Shown piece after piece: positions 15,249-22,807 of a stretch of 36,913 bases of DNA. Both the position numbers and the translations under genes were made by a program. The DNA is from Bacteroidetes bacterium UBA4416 (GTDB taxonomy: Bacteria; Bacteroidota; Bacteroidia; B-17B0; Aurantibacillaceae), in the NCBI GenBank assembly GCA_002390745.1, contig DGQK01000002.1, forward strand, positions 50,160-87,072, given 5' to 3'. The first letter of the stretch is position 1; each line of letters begins with the position of its first letter. Under the pieces are notes generated by a model. The model made no database searches and was not told the DNA's origin. It worked only from the letters and a program-made list of their open reading frames with translations.

Positions 15249-15461
15249 CTAGAGGTGAACTGCTATAAGCAAGGCCCGGCCTTTGGGCTGGTTGATTTTA
15301 AAATACACCTTTTCGTTATTGGTCTTTCCTGTTTTGATGGTAACCAATGGCTCTTCACCTTTTCTTAAGGTGTCAGCGCTTACAACTTCAACCGGCGTTT
15401 TTTTTGGTTTAGCCGGTGATTTTACCGGAGCTTTTGCCTGAGGCTTTTTACTTGTTGCCAT
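15249..15461 (-). CDS. 70-aa Lys/Pro-rich small protein, candidate precursor peptide
   Basis: This short gene stands first in the minus-strand unit, 45 bp before the ThDP enzyme. The N-terminal 25 residues are Lys/Pro/Ala-rich (ATSKKPQAKAPVKSPAKPKK), like histone H1 or HU tails. The remaining 45 residues alternate strands and turns (VEVVSADTLRKGEEPLVTIK, VYFKINQPKGRALLIAVHL) without cysteine or a signal peptide. No known family is recognised. Its place at the head of an operon with two RRE-like proteins makes it a candidate substrate peptide. It might instead be a small structural or nucleic-acid-binding protein. TACCTTTA (minus, 15502-15509), one mismatch from the -7 element, lies about 40 bp upstream. 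Confidence 0.6.
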   Translation of the reverse strand: MATSKKPQAKAPVKSPAKPKKTPVEVVSADTLRKGEEPLVTIKTGKTNNEKVYFKINQPKGRALLIAVHL

Positions 15462-15501
15462 AATGTTTAAGATTTAAGGGGTTTGGTTTATTGGCCTATG
15501 A

Positions 15502-15509
15502 TAAAGGTA
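15502..15509 (-). promoter_or_regulatory. Near-consensus -7 element for the HDO/ThDP operon
   Basis: On the minus strand this reads TACCTTTA, one mismatch from TAnnTTTG. It lies about 40 bp upstream of the small-protein start at 15461. No clear -33 element is seen. Confidence 0.3.
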
Positions 15510-15526
15510 TACTATTGTTTCCAGCT

Positions 15527-15552
15527 AAAATGGGCGGTAAACCGGCCATTTT
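15527..15552. other. 11-bp-arm hairpin flanked by A and T tracts
   Basis: AAAATGGGCGG (15527-15537) and CCGGCCATTTT (15542-15552) pair with one mismatch around the loop TAAA; T runs follow on both strands. It resembles a bidirectional terminator, yet it lies between divergent genes where none is expected. It may attenuate the AraC leader or insulate the two promoters. Confidence 0.45.
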
Positions 15553-15722
15553 TGGACTTTATGAAGCCCTTTCATCCAATTCGGCGCAAAACAGATGTGG
15601 TACATGCCGTCAGAACGTATGCCGCAAAAAACATTATTCTGATAAGATGATGTGCCTCTCATCAATAAACATGAAAGTGTTCATCCCGGCACAACACTGT
15701 GAAATGGTTCTTCCTGATTGTT

Positions 15723-15730
15723 TATCTTTG
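15723..15730 (+). promoter_or_regulatory. Bacteroidetes -7 element for the AraC gene
   Basis: TATCTTTG matches TAnnTTTG exactly, 60 bp before ATG 15791, and supports that start over the in-frame ATG at 15491. The rest of 15554-15722 shows no recognisable gene. Confidence 0.45.
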
Positions 15731-15790
15731 ATGCGAGATCGCGCTGCACCAAAAGCAGGGCCTTATCTCACACGCAACGTAAACCGACAC

Positions 15791-16543
15791 ATGAGCAATG
15801 CCCTCGAATACCGACTCATCAAGCCAGACGACACACTCAGGGATTTCGTGTATTGCTTCTCGTCGTTGAAGAACCTCGCCGGCTTTAGCGGTGGCGTGAT
15901 TGTTCCCAACGGAAAAATTGATCTGCTCTTGTGCAAAACAACAAGCAAGCAGTTTCAGATCATGCTCATGGGCCTGGAAACAAAACCCAAGCCTATGCCC
16001 GAGCGAGGCATCGACGCCTTTTTCGCGATCAGCTTCAACCCTCTGGCCATTGAGTATATTTTTCAGCAGCCTATCGCCGGATTTATCGATAGCGGAAAAG
16101 AGCTCCCGGATGACTTCTGGGGTTTCAGGAGCGAGGACCTGGATGATTTTGAAGCCTTCTGCGAAAAGGCTTCGCAAAAAATCCGTTCGCTGCTGCCTGA
16201 AGAAATTGATGCGCGGAAGCGAAAATTATTTGAACTGATCTTTGCGACGGATGGCGGGATGAACATCCGGGAGCTAGCGGAACAGGTCGGCTGGAGCGAG
16301 CGGCAGATCAACCGCTACTTCAATCAGCAGCTGGGGCTTTCACTCAAAACCTATTGCACCATCCTGCGCTTCCAGGCTTCCCTCCATCATATCAAAGACG
16401 GCAAGCTTGCGCCGCAGCTCAACTTTACCGATCAATCCCACTTCATCAGGGAAATCAAAAAGCTTTCAGGAGTTTCTCCCAAAGAATTATTCCGGAATCA
16501 AAACGACCGATTTTTACAATTCCTGGTCTATCACACCAGGTAA
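15791..16543 (+). CDS. AraC family transcriptional regulator
   Basis: ATG 15791 gives a 250-aa protein that begins with the conserved EYRLIKPDDTLRDFVYCFSS of this Bacteroidetes AraC group. The frame stays open to 15491, but those 100 extra residues resemble no domain. Residues about 1-140 are a ligand-sensing-type domain (DUF6597-like). Residues about 155-235 hold the AraC DNA-binding region: a complete first HTH (ELAEQVGWSERQINRYFNQQ) and DQSHFIREIKKLSGVSPKEL. The link between the two helices is about five residues shorter than usual (KDGKLAPQLNFTDQS). It lies 23 bp before the flavoprotein gene and is the obvious candidate regulator. Confidence 0.9.
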   Translation: MSNALEYRLIKPDDTLRDFVYCFSSLKNLAGFSGGVIVPNGKIDLLLCKTTSKQFQIMLMGLETKPKPMPERGIDAFFAISFNPLAIEYIFQQPIAGFIDSGKELPDDFWGFRSEDLDDFEAFCEKASQKIRSLLPEEIDARKRKLFELIFATDGGMNIRELAEQVGWSERQINRYFNQQLGLSLKTYCTILRFQASLHHIKDGKLAPQLNFTDQSHFIREIKKLSGVSPKELFRNQNDRFLQFLVYHTR

Positions 16544-16566
16544 TTTTGTGGCATAAATTGTAAATT

Positions 16567-17727
16567 ATGCTGATAGATCATAAAAAAATCGCTATTGTCG
16601 GCGGTGGCCCGGGCGGGCTGACGCTGGCCAGGCTTCTTCAACTGAAAGGAGCCAACGTCAAAGTCTATGAAAGGGACATCAACAAGAACGCCCGTGTGCA
16701 GGGCTCCCCGCTTGACCTGCACGAAGAATCGGGCCTGGCAGCCCTCAGGGCAGCCGGTCTTCTGGAACAGTTCAAACAGAACTATATGCCCGGTGCCGAC
16801 AGGATGCAGATTATGAATGCACAGGCCGAAGTGTTGTTCAGTGACCACGACTCGAAACCTGAAGAGAACTTTGGCCAGGAACATTTCCGGCCCGAGATCA
16901 GCAGGGGCGCTTTGCGAAACATCCTGCTGGAATCCCTGCAAGCGGAAACCCTTGTGTGGAACAGCCACTTCCTCTCGATGGAGGCACAGAACGGCGGCTG
17001 GCTGCTGCATTTCAAAAGCGGAGAGCCTGTGTACGCAGACCTTGTAATTGCCGCTGACGGCGCCAACTCCAGGCTCCGTCCTTACCTTACCGACATCAAA
17101 GCCTTTTATTCGGGTATAACGATGCTTGAAGGCGTTATTGATGATGCCGAAAAAACAGCACCTGGCATCAACGCCTTATTGCGCGGAGGAAAAATCATGG
17201 CTTTCGGGAATCAGAAAGATGTGCTGCTGGGGCAGAAAGGAAAAGGAGAGATCGGGTTTTATGCCAGCTTCAAAGCCGATGAAACCTGGGCTTCGGCTAA
17301 CGGCTTAAACTATGACGATAAATCGCAGATGCTAGACTGGTTTAAACGGGAATACCCTGAGTGGAGCGCAACCTGGCACGAACTCTTTGAAGGAGCAGGC
17401 ACGCCTTTTATTCCGCGCCCCATTTATTGCATGCCTTTGGACCAAAGCTGGGACAGCTTGCCAAACCTCACCCTGCTGGGAGATGCAGCCCACGTCATGC
17501 CACCCTTCGCGGGAGAAGGCGTGAACATGGCCATGCGTGATGCCCTGGAGCTGAGCGAATGCCTGAGCTCCGGGAACCACGCTTCTTTGCTGGAAGCAAT
17601 CGCTTCTTACGAAACCACGATGCGCCAACGGGCTTCGGGCATGGCAAAGGAATCGTTGGAAAACGGCGAGCGCATGCATGCCGAACACGCATTGGAAACC
17701 ATGCTGGATTTTTTTGGCAAACACTGA
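16567..17727 (+). CDS. FAD-dependent monooxygenase, Tet(X)-like (PHBH fold)
   Basis: This 386-aa flavoprotein has the FAD-binding GGGPGG (12-17) in a beta-alpha-beta motif, an acidic end of strand two (VKVYERD), GSPLDLH, a DG motif (VIAADGANSRLR) and LGDAAHVMPPFAGEGVN (about 304-320). Order and length match class A monooxygenases, and overall similarity to Tet(X) is clear. Aligning from memory, the tetracycline-contact positions of Tet(X) (Gln192, Arg213, His234) do not look conserved: IGFYASFK replaces LHFGISFK. I do not call it a tetracycline-inactivating enzyme. It likely hydroxylates another aromatic or xenobiotic substrate with NAD(P)H and O2. AraC-adjacent copies are common in Bacteroidetes. 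Confidence 0.9.
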   Translation: MLIDHKKIAIVGGGPGGLTLARLLQLKGANVKVYERDINKNARVQGSPLDLHEESGLAALRAAGLLEQFKQNYMPGADRMQIMNAQAEVLFSDHDSKPEENFGQEHFRPEISRGALRNILLESLQAETLVWNSHFLSMEAQNGGWLLHFKSGEPVYADLVIAADGANSRLRPYLTDIKAFYSGITMLEGVIDDAEKTAPGINALLRGGKIMAFGNQKDVLLGQKGKGEIGFYASFKADETWASANGLNYDDKSQMLDWFKREYPEWSATWHELFEGAGTPFIPRPIYCMPLDQSWDSLPNLTLLGDAAHVMPPFAGEGVNMAMRDALELSECLSSGNHASLLEAIASYETTMRQRASGMAKESLENGERMHAEHALETMLDFFGKH

Positions 17728-17752
17728 TACCAAAAAGGTGAAGAAGGCCCTG

Positions 17753-17784
17753 AAAGCGGATCAATTTTATTGCTTCGCTTTTTT
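17753..17784 (+). terminator. Weak terminator-like hairpin
   Basis: AAAGCG (17753-17758) can pair with CGCTTT (17776-17781) over a long 17-nt loop and is followed by T residues. It lies 26 bp after the flavoprotein stop codon, where a transcript end is expected. The stem is short. Confidence 0.35.
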
Positions 17785-17882
17785 GCTTTTAACTTGAGGC
17801 TACACATGCCGTTCGGGAAAGGCTTTCCTGCCGTTTCCTTTCGCCGTGCATTATTCGCAGAGAAATAGTAATTTAGTGCCTG

Positions 17883-18368
17883 ATGACGCTCCGCGCAACT
17901 CATAAAGAAATCCTCCTCTATGGCATTTCCCTGGCCATGCTGCTCCTGCTCCTGAAATGGCTGGAAGCCCGTTTCATCATCTTTAATTACCGCCTCGATT
18001 TCTTCATCGGCTCCATTGCTATTGTATTTACCGTATTGGGGATCTGGCTGGCCCTCAAACTGGTGAAGCCCAAAATAGAAACGCGGATCGTGGAAAAAGA
18101 GGTGTATGTGGAAAAGAAGGTCTACATCGATTCTTCCGCCCCGAAAGAGATCAACCGGGAAGAGATCGGGAACCTGGGTATCAGTAAACGCGAACTGGAG
18201 GTGTTGCAGCTAATGGCTACCGGCTTAAGCAATGAAGAGATTGCCGGGAAACTCTTTGTGAGTTTGAATACCGTCAAAACCCATTCTTCCAATATTTTTA
18301 TGAAACTGGATGTGAAACGGCGGACTCAGGCCGTGGAAAAGGCTAAACGACTGAATATCATTAGCTAA
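17883..18368 (+). CDS. Membrane-anchored LuxR-type HTH regulator
   Basis: This 161-aa protein begins with two transmembrane helices (about residues 8-27 and 37-60). They are followed by a charged coiled-coil-like linker (IETRIVEKEVYVEKKVYID, about 65-85) and a C-terminal LuxR/GerE helix-turn-helix (about 97-161: SKRELEVLQLMATGLSNEEI, VSLNTVKTHSSNIF). It lacks a receiver domain, so it is not a standard response regulator. Such short membrane LuxR proteins occur upstream of DUF4199 genes in Bacteroidetes. It probably reads membrane state; the target is likely the adjacent gene at 18498. It must either bind DNA from the membrane or be released. Confidence 0.88.
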   Translation: MTLRATHKEILLYGISLAMLLLLLKWLEARFIIFNYRLDFFIGSIAIVFTVLGIWLALKLVKPKIETRIVEKEVYVEKKVYIDSSAPKEINREEIGNLGISKRELEVLQLMATGLSNEEIAGKLFVSLNTVKTHSSNIFMKLDVKRRTQAVEKAKRLNIIS

Positions 18369-18497
18369 TAAAAATCATACCTTGGTATGAAAAGAGAAGA
18401 GTAGTCCTAAAATCACCCGAAAGTATGACGGAAAACGGGGCAGCCGGGGGTAATTTTGCAGCCTGAATCATTTAAAAAAATTAAATCAACCAGACTT

Positions 18498-19043
18498 ATG
18501 AAAAAAACGATTTTAGTATTCGGAGCCATTTCAGGCGTCATCATCAGCACGTTTATGGCCATTTCCATGGCTATCATGTCGGGCAACTGTACCCAGGGGA
18601 ACGAAACCACCAGCATGATCATTGGCTTCAGTGCCATGGCAGTGGCTTTTTCTTTTGTTTTTGTAGGCATTAAGAATTACCGCGACAAGCAACACGGCGG
18701 GACCATCACCTTTGGCAAGGCTTTTTTACTCGGCTTTCTGATCAGCCTGATTGCCTCAACCCTGTATGTGATTACCTGGGGCATTGAATTCCATTTCTTT
18801 ATGCCTGATTTTATGGACAAATACGCTGCCATGCAGGTGAAGCAATTGCAGGAAAGCGGCCTCACAGGCGCACAGCTCCAGGATTCCCTCAGGGAGATCG
18901 AAACAGCCAGCTACCGTTATAAGCACAGCCTCTTTTTCTTTTCCATGTATACCTACATGGAAATCCTTCCGGTTGGAATTTTAATTACCTTGATCAGCGC
19001 TTTGATTCTTAAACGAAAAACGCCTGCAACCAACGCACACTAA
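18498..19043 (+). CDS. DUF4199 integral membrane protein
   Basis: Start 18498 (MKKTILVFGAISG) gives 181 aa. An upstream in-frame start at 18456 adds an unlikely basic leader. Helices cover about residues 4-22, 38-56 and 73-92, and a fourth lies near the C-terminus (about 148-170). A cytoplasmic or periplasmic segment between them carries HFFMPDFMDKYAAMQVKQLQ. This is the typical DUF4199 layout with the conserved GGTITFGKAF loop. The function is unknown. It is likely expressed with, or controlled by, the LuxR-type protein upstream. Confidence 0.9.
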   Translation: MKKTILVFGAISGVIISTFMAISMAIMSGNCTQGNETTSMIIGFSAMAVAFSFVFVGIKNYRDKQHGGTITFGKAFLLGFLISLIASTLYVITWGIEFHFFMPDFMDKYAAMQVKQLQESGLTGAQLQDSLREIETASYRYKHSLFFFSMYTYMEILPVGILITLISALILKRKTPATNAH

Positions 19044-19071
19044 ATTATCTGACACTACCAACACACACATC

Positions 19072-19479
19072 ATGGAAGACAACACAACACCAAAAGTAAC
19101 CGGCATCGGCGGCATTTTCTTTTATTCGGATAACCTCGCCGCAACGAAAGAATGGTACACCAAACATTTAGGGATTGAGATCAATAACTGGGGCTCCGCC
19201 AGCTTTGAATCGAGAAACATCAACAAGCCGGAAGAAATCAATTCGCTGCAATGGTGTCCTTTCAAAAAAGAAAGCGATCACTTCGGCCCATCAAAAAAAG
19301 AGTTTATGATCAATTACAGGGTGCAAAATATCGAAGGGCTTGTCAGCAAGCTCAAAGAACATGGTGTCACCATCCTCGACGACATCGCAAGCTATGATTA
19401 CGGGAAGTTTATCCATATCATGGACGCAGAAGGCAACAAGATCGAATTGTGGGAGCCGGCTGAACAGGCAGGAAGCTAA
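19072..19479 (+). CDS. VOC (glyoxalase/bleomycin-resistance) family protein
   Basis: This 135-aa protein has paired beta-alpha-beta-beta-beta units: GIGGIFFYSDNLAATKEWYT, then YRVQNIEGLVSKLKEHGVTI and IHIMDAEGNKIELWEP. The final E-[LF]-W-[EQ]-P matches the last metal ligand region of VOC proteins, but the complete H/E ligand set is not clear. The family includes glyoxalases, dioxygenases and antibiotic-binding proteins; the reaction here is unassigned. It follows the DUF4199 gene by 28 bp and its stop codon overlaps the convergent Fur-family gene by 4 bp. Confidence 0.88.
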   Translation: MEDNTTPKVTGIGGIFFYSDNLAATKEWYTKHLGIEINNWGSASFESRNINKPEEINSLQWCPFKKESDHFGPSKKEFMINYRVQNIEGLVSKLKEHGVTILDDIASYDYGKFIHIMDAEGNKIELWEPAEQAGS

Positions 19480-19853
19480 GAGCAGTCTTTACAAAGGCCG
19501 ATAAGCACAGCATTCAGCTTTTCGACATGATAGCCTTTGGGAATTGAAAAATGAACCTGCGCGGGAAGGCACTCGATGGTGTGGCAGTTGGTGCAACGGA
19601 AATGAAAATGATTGTCGGGCAGTTTCCTGTTGTCCTCACAGGCTACACAAAGCGCAAAATACTGTTTGCCATCGTCGGCCACGATCTTATGCACCAGGCC
19701 GTCGTCGCAGAACCGGTTCAGGATCCTGTAAATGGTTACCTTGTCGACGGCAATGCTTAGCTTTTGCTCGATGGCATCCTGGCTCATAGCTTTAGTGCTT
19801 GCGGCCAGGACCGACATCACCGCTTCTTTGGCTGGTGTGCTTCTTCGCTTCAT
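19476..19853 (-). CDS. Fur family metalloregulator
   Basis: This 125-aa protein has an N-terminal winged helix (about 1-62; TIYRILNRFCDDGLVHKI is the recognition region) and a C-terminal dimerisation domain. Structural zinc cysteines are seen as CTNC (87-90) and CKDC (121-124), and NHFHF (81-85) supplies regulatory-site histidines. These are standard Fur/Zur/PerR features. The protein is short relative to E. coli Fur (148 aa), and its N-terminal segment is trimmed. The sequence does not tell whether it senses Fe, Zn or peroxide. It is transcribed towards the VOC gene. Confidence 0.92.
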   Translation of the reverse strand: MKRRSTPAKEAVMSVLAASTKAMSQDAIEQKLSIAVDKVTIYRILNRFCDDGLVHKIVADDGKQYFALCVACEDNRKLPDNHFHFRCTNCHTIECLPAQVHFSIPKGYHVEKLNAVLIGLCKDCS

Positions 19854-19990
19854 GGTGTATTACAACCGTAAAGATAAGTCCCGGGGCCACCAAATCCAAC
19901 TGCCGGGCCAATCTGTTTTCTGTTACTGATATTGATTACATTTACCCGGGCCAAACGCAGAGTCCACGTTTTTTTTAAAAACCAACCGCC

Positions 19991-20521
19991 ATGAATACCT
20001 TCATCATTGTTCTTCTCACACTTGCAGGCATCCTTGCCCTGCTACTGATCATCGCTCTTTTTACCAGGAAGGAATACTACATCCGCCGTGAGATCGCCAT
20101 AGAGGCATCTCCACAAACCGTCTTCAATTACCTGAAGCTGCTCAAAAACCAGGATCACTTCAATAAATGGGTCATGGTGGATCCCGGCATGAAACGGGAA
20201 TTTAAAGGAACGGACGGAACCCTTGGTTTTATCTATGCCTGGAACGGGAACAAACAGGCAGGCGAAGGCGAGCAGGAAATAACACACATCCACGAAGGGA
20301 AACGCATAGACACGGAGATCCGCTTCAAACGCCCCTTTGTATCAACCGCCTATGCCACCTTAGATATAGAGCTTGTATCCGAGTCTCAAACGAAGCTAAG
20401 CTGGAGCAACAAAAGCGCGATGGCTTATCCCATGAACCTCATGGTATCCCTAATAGAAAAGATGCTGGCAAAAGACATGGACACAAGTTTACAGAATCTG
20501 AAAATCATCCTCGAAAAATAA
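19991..20521 (+). CDS. Membrane-anchored SRPBCC (START-like) protein
   Basis: This 176-aa protein has an N-terminal transmembrane helix (residues 3-25) followed by a polyketide-cyclase-like START domain: YYIRREIAIEASPQTVFNYL, NKWVMVDPGMKREFKGTDGT, then an antiparallel sheet and a long C-terminal helix (MNLMVSLIEKMLAKDMDTSL). SRPBCC proteins bind hydrophobic ligands in a cavity; the ligand is unknown. TACATTTA (19937-19944), one mismatch from the -7 element, lies upstream. It is followed by a terminator. Confidence 0.88.
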   Translation: MNTFIIVLLTLAGILALLLIIALFTRKEYYIRREIAIEASPQTVFNYLKLLKNQDHFNKWVMVDPGMKREFKGTDGTLGFIYAWNGNKQAGEGEQEITHIHEGKRIDTEIRFKRPFVSTAYATLDIELVSESQTKLSWSNKSAMAYPMNLMVSLIEKMLAKDMDTSLQNLKIILEK

Positions 20522-20562
20522 ACCTTTCTGGAAAAAGAGTTTCATCCGGCCAGGCCCGGAAC

Positions 20563-20598
20563 GAGCGGTCACACGATTGTGTAAACGCTCTTTTATTT
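20563..20598 (+). terminator. Terminator after the SRPBCC gene
   Basis: GAGCG/CGCTC outer arms (20563-20567, 20586-20590) and an inner ACAC/GTGT stem form a bulged hairpin followed by TTTTATTT. It separates the SRPBCC unit from the giant-protein operon. Confidence 0.6.
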
Positions 20599-21089
20599 AC
20601 TTCCGCTCGACGTTTCATTTACAGAACACCCCTTAGATGGCTCCCCGGGAGCTTCCGTTCTGTTCTGAAAAACCAGGCATTTCTACCTGTTTTTCATCTG
20701 CCTGCGCATTTCAGGTAATTATACTTGTATCCGGGAGCTTCATACTTCCTACATTTACTTTATAGCACCCTCGTTGATGATTGACGTTTGCAGTAACTGC
20801 TATAACCCAGGCATCCTAACTACTGAGCATTTTTGACAGCATGTCCTCCAAACGGACTACCGGACAGAAGAAGAGAGAACCGAGTATCCTTTTTTTGTTT
20901 TGAAAACCGAATGAGGGAGTGCTTTACCGGCAGTGTGTGGATCCTGACCAATCAAGATACGGCATACAGACATGTTGCATGACCAAACTCATATGCATAC
21001 TAAAAAACGGCTTGAATGCAGTGCTGCGGGCAATCCGTTACATCATTCATTTTTTTAACGGCTTATTTCAAAAGCAGAATCTGTCAGAT
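20599..21089 (+). other. Leader/promoter region of the giant-protein operon
   Basis: About 490 bp lie upstream of the chosen MBL-protein start. It holds a GC-rich palindrome GCTCCC-C-GGGAGC (20640-20652) and GACGTTTG (20783-20790), one mismatch from the -7 consensus. The MBL reading frame is open back to a GTG at 20919, with an in-frame ATG at 20979. The encoded extension (MTKLICILKNGLNAVLRAIR and on) is amphipathic and basic. I cannot tell whether 20919-21089 is leader or coding. Confidence 0.4.
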
Positions 21090-22796
21090 ATGAAAAAAGA
21101 AGAAAGCACCAACCAAAGCGAAGACTATACGCCCCTGTCGGCGGCAGTACCGCCGAATGCCTCCTGGACCACAGCCTTCACCAATACCGGGCTGCAGGCC
21201 GACCAGTACAGCGGGCCTCTTTCTCCAAGCAACTACTACTATGCCTATCTCTCGAAGGTAGACCTGGATGAAAGCACCAACACGAGCGATGTGTTTTTTG
21301 AAATGGTCTCCAAGGAGTGGATGGACGTTGCCATTTTATCCGGCAGTGTGAATGTGATCGGCCCGCCGCCTACCACGCCTGCCGTAGCGTTCCACATACC
21401 TTATTGCGGAGTTGACAACAAGGGCGGCTACAGCCAGGATGCGATCATGGCCTGCTTAGGGCTTAAAAACCCGGATAACCTTGCCGAAGGTTCCTGGTAC
21501 CTGCTCGAGCTCAGCAGCACGCCCGGTAACGGTGCCGTGATCGGCAGCCTCTACGATCCGGATATCGATATCGGCAAAGGCAAGGACTACGGCTCATGGG
21601 AGCTGATCTCTTCGCCACCGGCGCAGCTGTTGTACCTTCCACAGCTCTGGACGGGCCCGGGTCCGAGCCCTACAGGATCGGATGTTATCCTTGTACCGGT
21701 CAACAGCAGTGGCAGCGATGAAATTTCTTTGAAAAGCAACACCCGGCTTACGGGAACCAAGCGCAAGCGCTCCATCGACTATACGTTTATCCCGGTAGCC
21801 AAACGGGCGAGAGTAGAAGCCGCACCTCTTCCTCCTGTACCTCCGCCGCCTATCGTACCTCCCCCACCACCGCCACCACCGCCGGCAACCTCCGGTGTCG
21901 GCATTATGGACATCGGCATCGGCAACTGCAACATGCTGGTCAACCAGGCCGGCGATGTGATCGCTTATTACGACCTGGGTTATCCGCTCTGGTTCTTCCT
22001 TTCTTCTCTTCCGGCCAACATGAGGTTCGGAAATCCTGCTTACACGGGCCCGGTCCTTCAGAATGCCACCGGCACGCTGCAGGTTGTTCTGTCGCATTGG
22101 GATTGGGACCACTGGCGCCTGGGCCACGTGGCGGGACTTAATGTACTGCCCTGGACGGTACGCATGATCCCGGCAGGACCTTCGGCCCTCAATTTCTTCA
22201 ACACCATTCCGCTCGCCAACCGCAATGTGCTCGGCGGTGGCGCAGGAGCCGCTCCTGTAGCGGGCCCTGGCGGCAGCACCATTTATTATACCAACCCTGT
22301 CGGTGCTGTGATTCCGGCAGTGATCATGAACAATACCGGACTGGCGCTCAGCGTTCCGACCAACCTTCCGGTGGCAGACCTGATCCAGCACCAGATCGTG
22401 ATGACAGGCGATGCGAACTTCAACTTTGTGCCGATGCCTCCGGTGGTAAGCGGTAACATCACGGGTATCGTGGCCGTACATCACGGCTCGAACGCCCACG
22501 GTGCTGCCGGGCCGCCACTCCCTAACCCGGTAATTCCTTATGCCCTGACAGGCCGTATCGCTTATTCCTATGGCATTACCGGCGGCGGTGGCCACGCTTA
22601 TGGCTTCCCGGTAGCAGCTGCCGTAGCCAGTTACCAGGGCGCCGGATGGAATAACGAGATGTCTACTGCCGAAGGAGCCGCCATCAATGCAGGCGGCGTT
22701 GCCGGACGCGGTAACATCCGCATGGGCTCGCAGGTAGCGCTGCTCCCCGCTTACAACGGAACTGCCTTTTTCGCCATTACAAACCCACTCCCTTAA
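21090..22796 (+). CDS. ComEC-like metallo-beta-lactamase-fold protein with proline-rich linker
   Basis: Start 21090 gives 568 aa; in-frame starts at 20979 and 20919 add 37 or 57 residues. Residues about 1-245 are an unrecognised N-terminal domain, then comes a polyproline linker (about 247-268). Residues about 270-568 have an MBL-fold signature: MDIGIGNCNMLV, a DLG strand, LSHWDWDHWRLG (His336, Asp338, Asp340, His341), a later TGDAN and VAVHHGSNAHG (about 460-470). H-x-D-x-D-H plus HHGS is the pattern of the ComEC/Rec2 extracellular hydrolase domain, here without the membrane channel. A metal-dependent phosphodiesterase or nuclease role is plausible by family. It heads an operon of very large structural-looking proteins. 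Confidence 0.8.
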   Translation: MKKEESTNQSEDYTPLSAAVPPNASWTTAFTNTGLQADQYSGPLSPSNYYYAYLSKVDLDESTNTSDVFFEMVSKEWMDVAILSGSVNVIGPPPTTPAVAFHIPYCGVDNKGGYSQDAIMACLGLKNPDNLAEGSWYLLELSSTPGNGAVIGSLYDPDIDIGKGKDYGSWELISSPPAQLLYLPQLWTGPGPSPTGSDVILVPVNSSGSDEISLKSNTRLTGTKRKRSIDYTFIPVAKRARVEAAPLPPVPPPPIVPPPPPPPPPATSGVGIMDIGIGNCNMLVNQAGDVIAYYDLGYPLWFFLSSLPANMRFGNPAYTGPVLQNATGTLQVVLSHWDWDHWRLGHVAGLNVLPWTVRMIPAGPSALNFFNTIPLANRNVLGGGAGAAPVAGPGGSTIYYTNPVGAVIPAVIMNNTGLALSVPTNLPVADLIQHQIVMTGDANFNFVPMPPVVSGNITGIVAVHHGSNAHGAAGPPLPNPVIPYALTGRIAYSYGITGGGGHAYGFPVAAAVASYQGAGWNNEMSTAEGAAINAGGVAGRGNIRMGSQVALLPAYNGTAFFAITNPLP

Positions 22797-22807
22797 GATC
22801 ACAGATC

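Noticed and set aside
15491..15790. N-terminal 100-residue extension of the AraC protein
   Set aside because: It contains the hairpin and the promoter-like TATCTTTG, and the added residues match no AraC domain; the family start fits 15791.
16567..17727. Calling the flavoprotein a tetracycline resistance gene
   Set aside because: The substrate-contact residues appear changed, and Tet(X)-like monooxygenases of unknown substrate are common in this phylum.
20640..20652. GC-rich palindrome GCTCCC-C-GGGAGC as a terminator
   Set aside because: There is no T-run and it lies well after the SRPBCC terminator; it is noted only within the leader region.
21594..22802. Long antisense frame (402 aa) opposite the MBL gene
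   Set aside because: Its product is Arg/His/Gly-rich with no recognisable domain, and it mirrors the GC-rich codons of the + strand gene; the + strand frame has MBL motifs.
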